From the NCBI GenBank assembly GCA_039805905.1, contig JBDIVM010000011.1, positions 62,001 to 126,000 of the forward strand: a stretch of DNA of 64,000 bases, written 5' to 3'. The notes beneath the pieces are model-generated. The model had not been told where the DNA came from. It ran no database searches and saw only the letters and a program-made list of their open reading frames with translations. A program made the translations under genes and the position numbers. Source of the DNA: Thermohalobaculum sp039805905 (GTDB lineage Bacteria; Pseudomonadota; Alphaproteobacteria; Rhodobacterales; Rhodobacteraceae). Within the stretch, counting starts at the first letter, position 1; each line of letters starts with the position of its first letter. Below are positions 16,689 through 26,227 of the stretch, piece by piece.

Positions 16689-17929
16689 CCGGGGCGCCCT
16701 GGCTCACCGTCATCGGCATCGGCGAGGACGGCATGGCCGGCCTCTCCGCCGCGGCGCGGCGCCTCGTCGAGGAGGCCGAGGTCATCGTCGGCGGTGACCG
16801 CCACCTCGGTCTCGCCGCGAAGGTCAGCGCCGAGCGCATCCCCTGGCCCTCGCCCTTCGACGCCATGATCGGCACGCTCAAGGCCCATCGCGGCCGGCGC
16901 ATCGTGGTGCTGGTGACCGGCGACCCGCTCTGGTACTCGGTCGGCGCGCGGATCCTGAAGTCGATCCCGGGGTCTGAGATCACCTTCCACCCGCAGCTCT
17001 CGGCCTTCCAGTGGGCCGCCTGCCGGATGCGCTGGTCGCTCGCCGATGTCGAGACTCTGACCGCCCATGGCCGCTCGGCCGAGCAGGTGATCCCGTGGTT
17101 CTGGCCCGGCGCCCGGCTCCTGATCCTGACCGCCGGCAGCGAGACGCCCGGCGAGGTCGCCCGGCTCCTCGCCGGACACGGCTACGGCGCCTCGCGCATG
17201 ACGGTTCTGGCCAGTCTCGGCGGCCCGGACGAGGCGCGGATCGAGGGCACCGCCGCCGAATGGGCGGCGCAGGACCCTTCTGCGGCGATCCCCTCCTTCC
17301 ACACCCTCGCCGTCGAATGCACCGGCCTGCCCGCCCGGCTCCTCTCCCGCCTCCCGGGTCTGCCCGACGAGGCCTTTGTCAGCGACGGGGTGATGACCAA
17401 GCGCGAGGTGCGCGCGCTGACGCTTTCCCGCCTGATGCCGGCCCGCGGCGAGGTGCTCTGGGACATCGGCACCGGCTGCGGTTCGGTCGCCATCGAATGG
17501 ATGCGCGCCGCCCCCAATGCGCTTGCCGTCGGCATCGACCCCCGGCCCGACCGGCTGGAGCTCGCCCGCCACAACGCAGCGACCCTCGGCGCGCCCAAGC
17601 TCGAACTCATCGAGGGAAAGGCGCCAGGGGCGCTCGACCTGATCCCGCCGCCGCAGCCCGCCCGCACCGATCTCCGGCGCCCGAACGCGGTCTTCATCGG
17701 CGGCGGTCTCTCGCGCGAAACCGTGGACCGCTGCCTCGCCGCACTGCCCTCAGGCGGTCGTCTGGTCGCCAACGCGGTCACCCTCGACTCCGAGGCGCTG
17801 CTGATCGCGCTCCACACCCGGCATGGCGGCGATCTCACGCGCATCGCCATCGACCGCGCCGAACCGCTGGGCGGCCGCACCGGCTGGCGCCCGGCCATGC
17901 CGGTGGTGCAGTGGAGCCTGATCCGATGA
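16685..17929 (+). CDS. cobL: precorrin-6Y C5,15-methyltransferase (decarboxylating), CbiE-CbiT fusion
   Basis: The protein has 414 residues. The N-terminal CbiE-like tetrapyrrole methylase (residues 1 to about 210; VIGIGEDGMAGLSAAAR, VVLVTGDPLWYSVGARIL) methylates C5. The C-terminal CbiT-like class I methyltransferase (from about residue 229; KREVRALTLSRL, LWDIGTGCGSVAIEWMR as SAM site, FIGGGLSRETVDRCL) methylates C15 and decarboxylates the C12 acetate. The start overlaps the cobH stop as ATGA, and the stop overlaps cobI. Confidence 0.96.
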   Translation: MTGAPWLTVIGIGEDGMAGLSAAARRLVEEAEVIVGGDRHLGLAAKVSAERIPWPSPFDAMIGTLKAHRGRRIVVLVTGDPLWYSVGARILKSIPGSEITFHPQLSAFQWAACRMRWSLADVETLTAHGRSAEQVIPWFWPGARLLILTAGSETPGEVARLLAGHGYGASRMTVLASLGGPDEARIEGTAAEWAAQDPSAAIPSFHTLAVECTGLPARLLSRLPGLPDEAFVSDGVMTKREVRALTLSRLMPARGEVLWDIGTGCGSVAIEWMRAAPNALAVGIDPRPDRLELARHNAATLGAPKLELIEGKAPGALDLIPPPQPARTDLRRPNAVFIGGGLSRETVDRCLAALPSGGRLVANAVTLDSEALLIALHTRHGGDLTRIAIDRAEPLGGRTGWRPAMPVVQWSLIR

Positions 17930-18642
17930 CCGGGACCCTTTACGGCATCGGCGTCGGCCCCGGCGACCCCGAGCTTATGACGCTCAAGGCGCACCGCCTG
18001 ATCGCCTCTGCGAAGGTGATAGCCTACCCCGCCCCGGATTCCGGCGAGAGCTTCGCCCGAAGCATCGCCGCTGCCGCGATCGCGCCCGGCGCCGAGGAGA
18101 TCCCGATGGTCGTGCCCATGCGCGCCGACAGATTCCCGGCACAGGAGGTCTATGCCGGGGTCGCCGGGCGCATCGCCGCCCGTCTCGGCGCGGGCACCGA
18201 TGTCGTCGTGCTCTGCGAGGGCGACCCGTTCTTCTATGGCTCGTTCATGTATCTCCACGCTCGTCTCGCCGGCCGCTTCCCGGTAGAGATCGTGCCCGGC
18301 GTCTCCTCGCTCACCGCCTGCGCCGCCGCCTTCGGCCGGCCGCTGACGGCGCGCAACGACGTGCTGACCGTGCTCCCCGGTCCCCTGCCCGACGCCGAGC
18401 TCCGCGCCCGGATCGAGGCCGCGGGAGCCGTCGCCATCATGAAAGTCGGCCGCCATCTGCCGCGTATCCGGGCGTTGCTCGACGGCATGGGCCTGACCGG
18501 GCGCGCCGGCTATGTGGAGCGGGCGAGCTTGGCGGAACAACATGTGTGCCCGCTTGCCCAAGCTCCTGACGAAGCGCGGTATTTTTCGATGATCCTGATC
18601 TACCGAGGCGAGGACCCGTGGCTCAGCCGCACCCTGTCGTGA
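17926..18642 (+). CDS. cobI: precorrin-2 C20-methyltransferase
   Basis: The 238-residue class III methyltransferase begins LYGIGVGPGDPELMTLKAHR. It has VVVLCEGDPFFYGSFMYLH in the expected SAM-binding place and IVPGVSSLTACAAAFGRPL, the CobI/CbiL signature. It methylates C20 of precorrin-2 (or its cobalt form, given CbiX in the operon). The ATG at 17926 overlaps the cobL stop, and the downstream cobJ gene begins 25 bases before the cobI stop. Confidence 0.96.
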   Translation: MTGTLYGIGVGPGDPELMTLKAHRLIASAKVIAYPAPDSGESFARSIAAAAIAPGAEEIPMVVPMRADRFPAQEVYAGVAGRIAARLGAGTDVVVLCEGDPFFYGSFMYLHARLAGRFPVEIVPGVSSLTACAAAFGRPLTARNDVLTVLPGPLPDAELRARIEAAGAVAIMKVGRHLPRIRALLDGMGLTGRAGYVERASLAEQHVCPLAQAPDEARYFSMILIYRGEDPWLSRTLS

Positions 18643-20465
18643 TCTGCCTATCCCGGTCGGGTCAGGCCACCGCCCGCCGCGTCGCCGCGGCAATGGGCGC
18701 GGCGCTCCATGGCCGCGAAGGTCGGGTCGACGGCGCCGACGCTTTCTTCCCGGACGCGCTCGGCCATGTCCGCAGCCTGTTCGCCGCCCGAACGCCGGTC
18801 ATCGGCGTCTGCACCGCCGGAATCCTGATCCGCGCCGTCGCGCCGCTCATCGCCGACAAGCGCACCGAGCCGCCCGTGCTCGCGGTGGCCGAAGACGGCT
18901 CGGTCGTCGTTCCCCTGCTCGGCGGCCACCGTGGCGCCAACCGGCTGGCCCGACGGATCGCCGAGGTGCTGGGCGCACGCGCCGCAGTCACAACCGCTGG
19001 CGACATTGCGCTGGGAATCGCGCTCGACGAGCCGCCACCCGGCTGGCGGCTGGCGAACCCGGAGGATGCAAAGGCCGCGATGGCGGCACTGCTGGCCGGG
19101 GCCGAGCCCCGGATCGAGGGCGAGCTTCCGTGGCTGCCGCCGCGCCTCAGATCACCAGCCCTCCGCATCAAGGGGGGAGGGGGGACCCGTGGCGCCCGCA
19201 TCGTCCTGACCGCGACCGAGGCGCCTGTTACGGGCGGCCCGGACCGGCTCGTCTACCACCCGCAGCGCCTCACCCTTGGCGTCGGCTGCGCCCGGAACTG
19301 CCCGCCCGAGGAACTCGCCGCCCTAGCGGAGCAGGCGCTCGCGCTTGCGAATGCCGCCCCGGGCGCCATCGCTGGCGTGTTCTCGCTCGACCTCAAGGCC
19401 GACGAGCCGGCTGTGAACGCGCTGGCCGCCCGGCTCGGCGTGCCGCTGCGCCTGTTCGACGCCGCGGCGCTGGAAGCCGAGGCGCCGCGCCTCGCCAACC
19501 CCTCCGACGTCGTCTTCGCCGAGGTCGGCTGTCACGGCGTCGCCGAGGGCGCAGCGCTGGCCGGGGCCGGACCGGGGGCCGAGCTGATCGTCGAGAAGCA
19601 GAAGACAGCCAGCGCCACCGTCGCGCTCGCCCGCGCCGTAACACCGATCGCCCGCCTCCCCGGCCACCCGCGCGGCCGCGTGGCGCTCATCGGCATCGGG
19701 CCGGGCCAGGCGGAATGGCGCACGCCCGAGGCGAGCCGGCTGATCGCCGAGTCGGACGAACTCGTCGGCTACGGCCTCTATATCGACCTCCTCGGCCCCC
19801 TTGCCGCCGGCAAGCCCCGCCGCGACTTCCCGCTCGGCGGCGAGGAGGAGCGCTGCCGCTACGCGCTCGAGCGTGCCGGCGCGGGCGCTTCGGTCGCGCT
19901 CATCTGCTCGGGCGATGCCGGCATCTACGCCATGGGCGCACTGGTGTTCGAACTCCTCGACCGCCCGCCGGAGATGGGCGGCGTCAGCCGCGCCGCCCGC
20001 CGCGCCGAGGTGATCTCCGCACCGGGCATCTCAGCCCTGCAGGCGGCGGCGGCGCGCGCCGGGGCGCCGCTCGGCCACGACTTCTGTGCCATCTCGCTCT
20101 CGGACCTGCTGACCCCGCGAGCGGACATCCTCCGCCGCATCCGCGCCGCCGCCGAGGGTGATTTCGTCATCGCCTTCTACAACCCGGTCTCGGCCCGCCG
20201 CCGCGCTCTGCTCACGGAGGCGCGCGACATCCTGCTGGGCCACCGCCCGGCCGACTGCCCGGTGCTCCTCGCCGCCAATCTCGGCCGGCCGGATGAGAAG
20301 ATCGCCTTTCGCCGCCTCGCCGATCTCGTCGTCGACGAGGTCGACATGCTGACCGTGGTGCTGGTCGGCTCGTCGCAATCGCGTCTGGCGCATCTGGGCG
20401 AGGGACCACGGATGTACACGCCGCGGGGGTATGCGAAGCGGATCGACCGAAAGGAGAGCGCATGA
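18618..20465 (+). CDS. cobJ: CbiG-CobJ fusion: cobalamin biosynthesis protein / precorrin-3B C17-methyltransferase
   Basis: The protein has 615 residues. Residues 1 to about 345 are CbiG-like: FAARTPVIGVCTAGILIRAVAP and VPLLGGHRGANRLARRI, then a C-terminal CobE-like half with LGVGCARNCPPEEL and FAEVGCHGVAEGAAL. Residues from about 353 are CobJ/CbiH with ALIGIGPGQAEWRTPEASR, ALICSGDAGIYAMG and FVIAFYNPVSARRR. CbiG opens the ring-contraction lactone; CobJ methylates C17 and contracts the ring. GTG at 18618 follows GAGGCGAGGACCC and overlaps cobI by 25 bases. The fusion makes sense because the two steps are consecutive. Confidence 0.94.
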   Translation: MAQPHPVVICLSRSGQATARRVAAAMGAALHGREGRVDGADAFFPDALGHVRSLFAARTPVIGVCTAGILIRAVAPLIADKRTEPPVLAVAEDGSVVVPLLGGHRGANRLARRIAEVLGARAAVTTAGDIALGIALDEPPPGWRLANPEDAKAAMAALLAGAEPRIEGELPWLPPRLRSPALRIKGGGGTRGARIVLTATEAPVTGGPDRLVYHPQRLTLGVGCARNCPPEELAALAEQALALANAAPGAIAGVFSLDLKADEPAVNALAARLGVPLRLFDAAALEAEAPRLANPSDVVFAEVGCHGVAEGAALAGAGPGAELIVEKQKTASATVALARAVTPIARLPGHPRGRVALIGIGPGQAEWRTPEASRLIAESDELVGYGLYIDLLGPLAAGKPRRDFPLGGEEERCRYALERAGAGASVALICSGDAGIYAMGALVFELLDRPPEMGGVSRAARRAEVISAPGISALQAAAARAGAPLGHDFCAISLSDLLTPRADILRRIRAAAEGDFVIAFYNPVSARRRALLTEARDILLGHRPADCPVLLAANLGRPDEKIAFRRLADLVVDEVDMLTVVLVGSSQSRLAHLGEGPRMYTPRGYAKRIDRKESA

Positions 20466-21226
20466 CCGTCCACTTCATCGGCGCCGGCCCCGGCGACCCG
20501 GACCTCATCACCGTGAAGGGGCTGCGCCTGATCCAGCGCTGCCCGGTCTGCCTCTATGCCGGCTCGCTGGTGCCCGAGGCGGTGGTCGCCGCCGCGCCCG
20601 CTGGCGCGCGGGTGCTCGACACCGCACCGATGACGCTCGACCAGATCGTCGCCGAGATGGAAGCGGCCCATGCGCAGGGCCAGGACGTGGCCCGCGTCCA
20701 TTCCGGCGACCCCTCGCTCTACGGCGCCATCGCCGAGCAGATCCGGCGGCTGAAGGCCCTCGGCATCCCCTTCGACGTCACCCCGGGCGTCCCCGCCTTC
20801 GCCGCCGCCGCCGCGGCGCTGGGGCAGGAGCTGACCATCCCCGAGGTTGCCCAGACCGTGATCCTGACGCGGACCGCGATGAAGTCCTCGGCCATGCCGC
20901 CCGGCGAGGACCTCGAGACCATCGCGCGCACCGGCGCGACGCTGGCGATCCACCTCTCGGTCCGCAACCTGCTCGAGGTGCAACGCAGGCTGATCCCGCA
21001 TTACGGGCGCGAGTGCCCGGTGGTGGTCGCCTACCGCGTCGGCTGGCCGGACCAGATGCTGATCCGGGCAACAGTCGAGACGCTCCGCGACCGCGTTCGG
21101 GCCGAGAAGATCACCCGCACCGCTCTGATCCTTGTCGGCCCGGCGCTCGCCGAGACCGATTTCCGCGACAGCGCCCTCTATGATGGAGCGCACCCCCACA
21201 TCCTGCGCCCGAAGCGGCGCGCGTGA
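20462..21226 (+). CDS. cobM: precorrin-4 C11-methyltransferase
   Basis: This 254-residue enzyme begins VHFIGAGPGDPDLITVKGLR. It has VARVHSGDPSLYGAIAEQIR as SAM loop and VTPGVPAFAAAAAALGQEL, as in CobM/CbiF. It methylates C11 after ring contraction. The ATG at 20462 overlaps the cobJ stop (ATGA). It is the last gene of the plus-strand ring operon and converges on cobB with 25 bases between the stops. Confidence 0.96.
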   Translation: MTVHFIGAGPGDPDLITVKGLRLIQRCPVCLYAGSLVPEAVVAAAPAGARVLDTAPMTLDQIVAEMEAAHAQGQDVARVHSGDPSLYGAIAEQIRRLKALGIPFDVTPGVPAFAAAAAALGQELTIPEVAQTVILTRTAMKSSAMPPGEDLETIARTGATLAIHLSVRNLLEVQRRLIPHYGRECPVVVAYRVGWPDQMLIRATVETLRDRVRAEKITRTALILVGPALAETDFRDSALYDGAHPHILRPKRRA

Positions 21227-21251
21227 CGGGGCGGGCGGGGCGTAGCCTGCC

Positions 21252-22544
21252 CTACCCGACCTCGATCACGTGGGCGAAGGAGCCCATTACCCGCCCCTTC
21301 CTGAGGCCGGTCGCGCCGAGGTCCACCCCCTCGGCGTCATGGGCGAGGAACAGCGGGTCGCCCTCGGCCCGCCCGGTCGTCGCGTAGTGGAATTCGTGGC
21401 CGCGCAGCACCCCATGCCAGGGCAGCCCGCCCAGCATGGTGAGCTGCCGGTAGCCAAGCTGCCGCTCGCGCCGCAGGAAGCTGGTTTCGAGCCGGATGAG
21501 CCCCAGCATCCGGTGCGGGGCCCCGGCCTCGTCGACCAGCACCTCGCCCAGCACCATGTATCCGCCGCACTCGCCATAGATCAGCGCACCTCGCGCCGCG
21601 GCCGCGGCCATGCCGGCGCGGAAGCCCTCCGCCGCCGCCAGGCGGCCGGCATGAAGCTCCGGATAGCCCCCCGGCAGGAACACCGCATCCGCATCCGCGC
21701 GCGGCGCCTCGTCTGCCAGTGGCGAGAAGAACGAGACTTCCGCCCCGAGCGCCCGCCAGTCGTCGAGCATGTGCGGATAGGCAAACCCGAAGGCGCGGTC
21801 GCGGGCCACCGCGATCCGCTGGCCGAGCGGCTCCATATGGGCGGGCGACCCGCTCTCGCCGTGCAGATAGGCCGCGTCCGCGAGAATCGCGTCGACAGCA
21901 CAGCCCGCCTCAACCCATTGGGCCGCGCCGACGATGAACGCCGCCAGATCGTCACGCTCCCCTGCCTGCACCAGCCCCAGATGCCGGGAGGGCAGCGCCA
22001 GGTCGTTGCGCACCGGCAGGGCACCCACGACCGGCAGCACGGATTCGACCGCCGCCCGCACGATCCGTTCGTGCCGGGCGCCGCCGACCCGGTTCAGGAT
22101 CACGCCCGCGACATGGACGTCGTCGCGGAACCCTGCCATACCAGCTGCGACCGCCGCGGCACCCTGCCCCATCCGGGCGACGTCCAGCACCAGCATGACC
22201 GGCAGGCCCAGCGCCGCGGCGAGATCCGCCGTCGATCCGCGGCCCAGCGGGTCCTCCGGATCCGGCGCGCCGTCGAAAAGGCCCATCGCGCCTTCGACGA
22301 CCAGATGCGCGCCGCCCTGGCGCCGCGCGCGGGCACGCAGCTGCTCCCGTCCGGCCGCCCAGGCATCGAGGGTGACGCAGGGCCGCCCGGTGGCGGCGGT
22401 GTGGAAAGCCGGGTCGATGTAGTCCGGCCCCGACTTGGCCGACACCACGTCGAGCCCGCGCGCCTTCAGCGCCGCCAGCAGCCCCAGCGTCACCGTGGTC
22501 TTGCCGCTGCCCGAGGCCGGGGCCGCGATCACCAGTCCGCGCAT
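21252..22544 (-). CDS. cobB: cobyrinate (or hydrogenobyrinate) a,c-diamide synthase
   Basis: The 430-residue protein starts LVIAAPASGSGKTTVTLGLL (P-loop). It has AKSGPDYIDPAFH, the ATPase-domain substrate segment, and a C-terminal glutamine amidotransferase with YGECGGYMVLGEVLVDE holding the nucleophile Cys. It uses glutamine and ATP to amidate the a and c side chains. ATG at 22544 follows AGGGGAGAGCACC and gives the family length, so the longer upstream frame is rejected. It lies 77 bases after cobA in the same direction. Confidence 0.95.
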   Translation of the reverse strand: MRGLVIAAPASGSGKTTVTLGLLAALKARGLDVVSAKSGPDYIDPAFHTAATGRPCVTLDAWAAGREQLRARARRQGGAHLVVEGAMGLFDGAPDPEDPLGRGSTADLAAALGLPVMLVLDVARMGQGAAAVAAGMAGFRDDVHVAGVILNRVGGARHERIVRAAVESVLPVVGALPVRNDLALPSRHLGLVQAGERDDLAAFIVGAAQWVEAGCAVDAILADAAYLHGESGSPAHMEPLGQRIAVARDRAFGFAYPHMLDDWRALGAEVSFFSPLADEAPRADADAVFLPGGYPELHAGRLAAAEGFRAGMAAAAARGALIYGECGGYMVLGEVLVDEAGAPHRMLGLIRLETSFLRRERQLGYRQLTMLGGLPWHGVLRGHEFHYATTGRAEGDPLFLAHDAEGVDLGATGLRKGRVMGSFAHVIEVG

Positions 22545-22621
22545 GGTGCTCTCCCCTGTTCCCTGTTCTCCGGGGCCCCGGCCTGACCCCGGGGTTCGCA
22601 CCGGGGCGCAGCGGTCCGGGC

Positions 22622-23494
22622 TCAGGACTGCGCCGCCGGCGCGCGCTCCTCGGTCCCGGACCCGAGCGGATCGAGATCGCGCGGCGGCAGGCCCGCCATC
22701 TGGCCGATCCAGTCCAGCGCCCGGCGCATCAGCGCCACCCGGCCGATGCAGAGGATCGCCGGCGGTTCGAGTCCGCTGGCCGCGAGATCCTCCGCGGCAC
22801 GGCCGAGCGTGGTCTCGACCACCCGCATGGTCGGCAGCGTCGCATCGGCGATGATCGCCACCGGCTCGTCGCCGCCGCGGCCCGCCGCCATCAGGCTGGC
22901 GCAGATCGCCGGAAGGGTCTTGATCGCCATATAGCCGACCAGGACCGGCGAAGACTTCGCCAGCGCCGCCCAGTCGAGCGCGCCGGGCGCCTCGCCGCTG
23001 GCGTCGTGGCCGGTGAAGAAGGTCACCGCCTGGTTCACGTCGCGGTGCGTCGCCGGGATGCCGGCATAGGCGAGCCCCGCCACCCCCGCGGTGATGCCGG
23101 GGACGACCCGGATCGGCACGCCCGCCTGCACCAGCGCCTGCGCCTCCTCACCGCCGCGGCCGAAGATGAAGGGGTCGCCGCCCTTGAGCCGCAGCACCCG
23201 CCTGCCCGCCCGCGCCAGCTCGATCAGCCTCAGCGAGATGTCACGCTGCTTCGGGCTCGGCTTTCCGCCACGCTTGCCGGCATATTCGATCTGGGCCCCG
23301 GGACGAGCCCATCCGAGGATGCGATCGTCGACCAGCGCATCATAGACGATCGCGTCGGCCTGGCCGAGCGCATTCAGGGCGTGCAGCGTCACCAGCCCCG
23401 GATCGCCTGGCCCCGCGCCCACGAGCCAGACCCAGCCGGGCAGAAGGTCGGGCCAGCCACCGCCGAGTTCGGGAAGAAGGGGGTTGCGAGTCAT
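22622..23494 (-). CDS. cobA: uroporphyrinogen-III C-methyltransferase
   Basis: The 290-residue SUMT-type enzyme has VWLVGAGPGDPGLVTLHALN, then VYDALVDDRIL, GKRGGKPSPKQ, VLRLKGGDPFIFGRGGEEA and VVPGITAGVAGLAYAGIP, all hallmark blocks. It makes two SAM-dependent methylations of uroporphyrinogen III to give precorrin-2, the entry to cobalamin and sirohaem. The start at 23494 (MTRNPLLPELG) was chosen by alignment logic; an in-frame open stretch continues upstream without a good ribosome site. It is divergent from the GST gene. Confidence 0.95.
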   Translation of the reverse strand: MTRNPLLPELGGGWPDLLPGWVWLVGAGPGDPGLVTLHALNALGQADAIVYDALVDDRILGWARPGAQIEYAGKRGGKPSPKQRDISLRLIELARAGRRVLRLKGGDPFIFGRGGEEAQALVQAGVPIRVVPGITAGVAGLAYAGIPATHRDVNQAVTFFTGHDASGEAPGALDWAALAKSSPVLVGYMAIKTLPAICASLMAAGRGGDEPVAIIADATLPTMRVVETTLGRAAEDLAASGLEPPAILCIGRVALMRRALDWIGQMAGLPPRDLDPLGSGTEERAPAAQS

Positions 23495-23633
23495 GGTCCT
23501 GATATAACCGCTTCGATCAGCGGGACGAAGCCTGGAATCGATGGATTGCACCGCATCCGCCCGGCCGGAGGTTATCGCTGGCCCGCCGCTCTCCCGGATG
23601 CTAGCGTTTCGGCGCACTAACCTGAGTTCTGCC

Positions 23634-24266
23634 ATGCTGACACTCTACTATTCGCCGATGAGCTGTGCCCTTGCGGTGCATATTGCGCTCGAGGAGGCCG
23701 GCGCCGCCTACGAGGCGGTGAGAATCGACTTCAAGGCGAACCAGCAGCGCGGGACCGACTATCTGCGGATCAACCCAAAGGGCCGGGTGCCGGCGCTTGT
23801 CACCGATCGCGGCATTCTGACCGAGGTGCCGGCGATCCTCGCCTATTTGGCGCAGAGCTTCCCCGCGGCCGGGCTCGCGCCCCTCGCCGACCCGTTCGAC
23901 TTCGCCCGGGCGCAGGCGTTCAACAGCTATCTCTGCTCGACCGTGCATGTCGCTCATGCCCACCGGATGCGCGGCAGCCGCTGGGCCGACGAGCCAGCGG
24001 CGCTCGAGGCGATGCAGCGGAAGGTGCCGCAATCGATGCTGGAGGCATTCCTCCTGATCGAGGAGGGCATGCTTGCACGCCCATGGGTGATGGGCGAGCG
24101 CTATTCCGTCTGCGATCCTTACCTCTTCACCCTCGCAAGCTGGCTCGAAGGCGACGGCGTCGACCTTGCCCGCCTGCCCCGCGTCATTGATCACCGTGCC
24201 CGTGTCGCGGCGCGGCCCGCGACCCAGCGGGCGCTGGCTCAGGAAACCGGCCGGGGTGCCGCGTGA
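23634..24266 (+). CDS. glutathione S-transferase family protein
   Basis: This 210-residue protein has an N-terminal thioredoxin-like half (LTLYYSPMSCALAVHIALEE, with the SPMSCA catalytic turn; NPKGRVPALV and the cis-Pro; LTEVPAILAYLAQSFP with the Glu of the glutathione site) and an all-helical C-terminal half. It conjugates or reduces small molecules with glutathione in the cytoplasm. It ends 55 bases before cbiD on the same strand but has no known cobalamin role. Confidence 0.9.
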   Translation: MLTLYYSPMSCALAVHIALEEAGAAYEAVRIDFKANQQRGTDYLRINPKGRVPALVTDRGILTEVPAILAYLAQSFPAAGLAPLADPFDFARAQAFNSYLCSTVHVAHAHRMRGSRWADEPAALEAMQRKVPQSMLEAFLLIEEGMLARPWVMGERYSVCDPYLFTLASWLEGDGVDLARLPRVIDHRARVAARPATQRALAQETGRGAA

Positions 24267-24321
24267 ACCGCTCGCCCCTCGACGCTTTCCGCCCCGACGC
24301 CGCAGGCCTATAATCCGGAGC

Positions 24322-25398
24322 ATGGACGACATCCCCCCGGGCAAGCTCCGCAAGGGCTGGACGACCGGCGCCTGCGCGACTGCCGCGGCGAGGGCCGCGG
24401 GCGAGGGGCTGCTGACCGGCCGGTTCCCGGCCGAGGTGCGCATCACGCTTCCCCGCGGCCAGCGGCCGACCTTCTTCATCGCCGAAACGGCTTCGGGAGC
24501 CGGATGGGCCGAAGCGACGGTTGTCAAGGACGCCGGCGACGACCCCGACGTGACCCACCTCGCGACAATCCGCACCCGCGTCGCCAGGGCACCGGCTGGT
24601 TCGGGCATCCGCTTCCATGCCGGGCCCGGGGTCGGTACCGTGACCAAGCCGGGCCTGCCGATCCCGCCCGGCGAGCCTGCGATCAACCCGGTGCCGCGCC
24701 AGATGGTGAAAGGGGCTCTCAAGGAAATTGCAGACACATATGGAATACCCTCTGATTTCGACGTGATCATCGGCATAGACAACGGCGCCGAGCTGGCCAG
24801 GCACACCTGGAATCCGCGGCTTGGCATCGTCGGCGGGCTCTCGATTCTCGGCACCACCGGGATCGTGCGGCCCTTTTCTTGTTCGGCCTGGATCGCGTCG
24901 ATCCATCGCGGGGTGGATGTGGCGCGGGCGAGCGGCCTCGCCCATGTGATCGCCGCCACCGGCGCAACGTCCGAAGCGGCCGCCCGTCGGCTCTACGGCC
25001 TGCCCGAGATCGCCTGCCTCGACATGGGCGACTTCGCGGGCGGGCTGCTCAAGTATCTGCGCCGGCATCCTGTTGCCCGGGTAACCATCGCCGGTGGCAT
25101 CGGCAAGCTGGCCAAGCTTGCCCAAGGGGCGATGGACCTGCATTCCGGCCGCAGCCAGATCGACTTCGTCCGGCTTGGCGAGATGGTGGCCCAAGCCGGC
25201 GGTGACGGCGCCCGCGTCGCCGCTGCCAGCAGCGCCCTGGAAGCGCTGGAGATTGCCGGCCCGGCGATGGCCGCAGCGGTGGCCCGCGAGGCTGCGGCGG
25301 TTGCCGAGGACATGCTCCGCGGCGCGCCGGTCGCGGTGGAGGTGATCGTCACCGATCGCGCCGGCACGATTCGCGGGCGGCGCCCGTTCCCGCCATGA
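24322..25398 (+). CDS. cbiD: cobalt-precorrin-5B C1-methyltransferase
   Basis: The 358-residue protein begins LRKGWTTGACATAAARAA, the CbiD signature. It has VVKDAGDDPDVTH, NPVPRQM, GGLSILGTTGIVRPFS and IAGGIGKLAKLAQGAMDLHS, all typical. CbiD methylates C1 and removes the two-carbon fragment in the cobalt-early route. It replaces CobF, which is not found in this window. The ATG at 24322 follows a CCGGAG ribosome site. The stop overlaps cobK (ATGA). It supports a hybrid pathway together with CbiG and CbiX. Confidence 0.96.
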   Translation: MDDIPPGKLRKGWTTGACATAAARAAGEGLLTGRFPAEVRITLPRGQRPTFFIAETASGAGWAEATVVKDAGDDPDVTHLATIRTRVARAPAGSGIRFHAGPGVGTVTKPGLPIPPGEPAINPVPRQMVKGALKEIADTYGIPSDFDVIIGIDNGAELARHTWNPRLGIVGGLSILGTTGIVRPFSCSAWIASIHRGVDVARASGLAHVIAATGATSEAAARRLYGLPEIACLDMGDFAGGLLKYLRRHPVARVTIAGGIGKLAKLAQGAMDLHSGRSQIDFVRLGEMVAQAGGDGARVAAASSALEALEIAGPAMAAAVAREAAAVAEDMLRGAPVAVEVIVTDRAGTIRGRRPFPP

Positions 25399-26132
25399 CC
25401 GCGCATGTCCTCCTGCTCGCCGGCACCGCCGAGGCCCGCGATATCGCCCGGCTCCTCTCGGCCATTCCCGCGCTCCGCGTCACCGCCTCGCTCGCCGGTG
25501 TCACCTCCGAACCCGCGCCCGTCACCGCCGAGACGCGGTGCGGCGGATTCGGCGGCGCCGCCGGCCTTGCCCGATGGCTCTCCACCGAGCACATCGCGGC
25601 TCTGGTCGATGCCACCCATCCTTACGCCGCCCGGATGGCCGGCAATGCCGCAACGGCGGCAGCCATGACCGGGACCCCCCATCTGCGCCTGCTTCGCCCT
25701 GCCTGGGCGTGCGAGCCGCACTGGCAGACGGTCCCGGACCTGCCCGCCGCAGCGGCCGCACTGCCAGCCGGCGCCCGCGTGCTGCTCACGACCGGCCGGA
25801 AGGGACTGGAACCGTTTCTCGCTCGCACCGACCTCCGCCTCTCGCTCCGCGTGATCGAACCTCTGGCGGACCTGCCATCGCATGTGGAGCAGATCGCCGC
25901 CCGGCCCCCGTTCTCGCTCGACGACGAGGTTTCGCTGTTGCGGGGGCGCGGCATCACACACATCGTCTCGAAGAACTCGGGCGGCAGCGGCCGCGCAAAG
26001 CTCGATGCCGCGGCGCGACTCGGCCTCGCTGTACTTATGGTCGCCCGTCCCGCACCGCCGACCGGCCCAGTCGCGACGACACCCGAGGAGGCCGTCGCCT
26101 GGGTGATGCGGACAATCGAGACCTTCGGATGA
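25395..26132 (+). CDS. cobK: precorrin-6A (cobalt-precorrin-6A) reductase
   Basis: The 245-residue NAD(P)H-dependent reductase starts HVLLLAGTAEARDIARLLS. It has the CobK/CbiJ markers LVDATHPYAARMAGNAATAA, VLLTTGRKGLEPFL and VSKNSGGSGRAKLDAA. It reduces a double bond of the corrin precursor. The start overlaps the cbiD stop as ATGA, so the two are co-translated. It is followed by the first riboswitch region. Confidence 0.95.
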   Translation: MTAHVLLLAGTAEARDIARLLSAIPALRVTASLAGVTSEPAPVTAETRCGGFGGAAGLARWLSTEHIAALVDATHPYAARMAGNAATAAAMTGTPHLRLLRPAWACEPHWQTVPDLPAAAAALPAGARVLLTTGRKGLEPFLARTDLRLSLRVIEPLADLPSHVEQIAARPPFSLDDEVSLLRGRGITHIVSKNSGGSGRAKLDAAARLGLAVLMVARPAPPTGPVATTPEEAVAWVMRTIETFG

Positions 26133-26189
26133 CCCCGGCGCATGGGTGCCATGACTTCCGCGCGCAGCCGCCATTTCGGTCGCCTCTCC

Positions 26190-26218
26190 TTGACACCCCT
26201 CGTGGTTTGGTCGAACTC
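26190..26218 (+). promoter_or_regulatory. candidate promoter of the cbiM-like gene
   Basis: TTGACA at 26190-26195 is followed by a 17-base spacer and GAACTC at 26213-26218. The same TTGACACCCCTCG, 17-base spacing and GAACTC recur before the second riboswitch (27260-27288). This makes the pair more convincing than either alone. The -10 match is weak. Confidence 0.5.
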
Positions 26219-26227
26219 TTGACCCGC

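Noticed and set aside
24166..24321. An extended N-terminus for cbiD starting inside the GST gene
   Set aside because: The extra residues are in the shadow of the GST coding region, and the family begins at the ATG at 24322 with a ribosome site.
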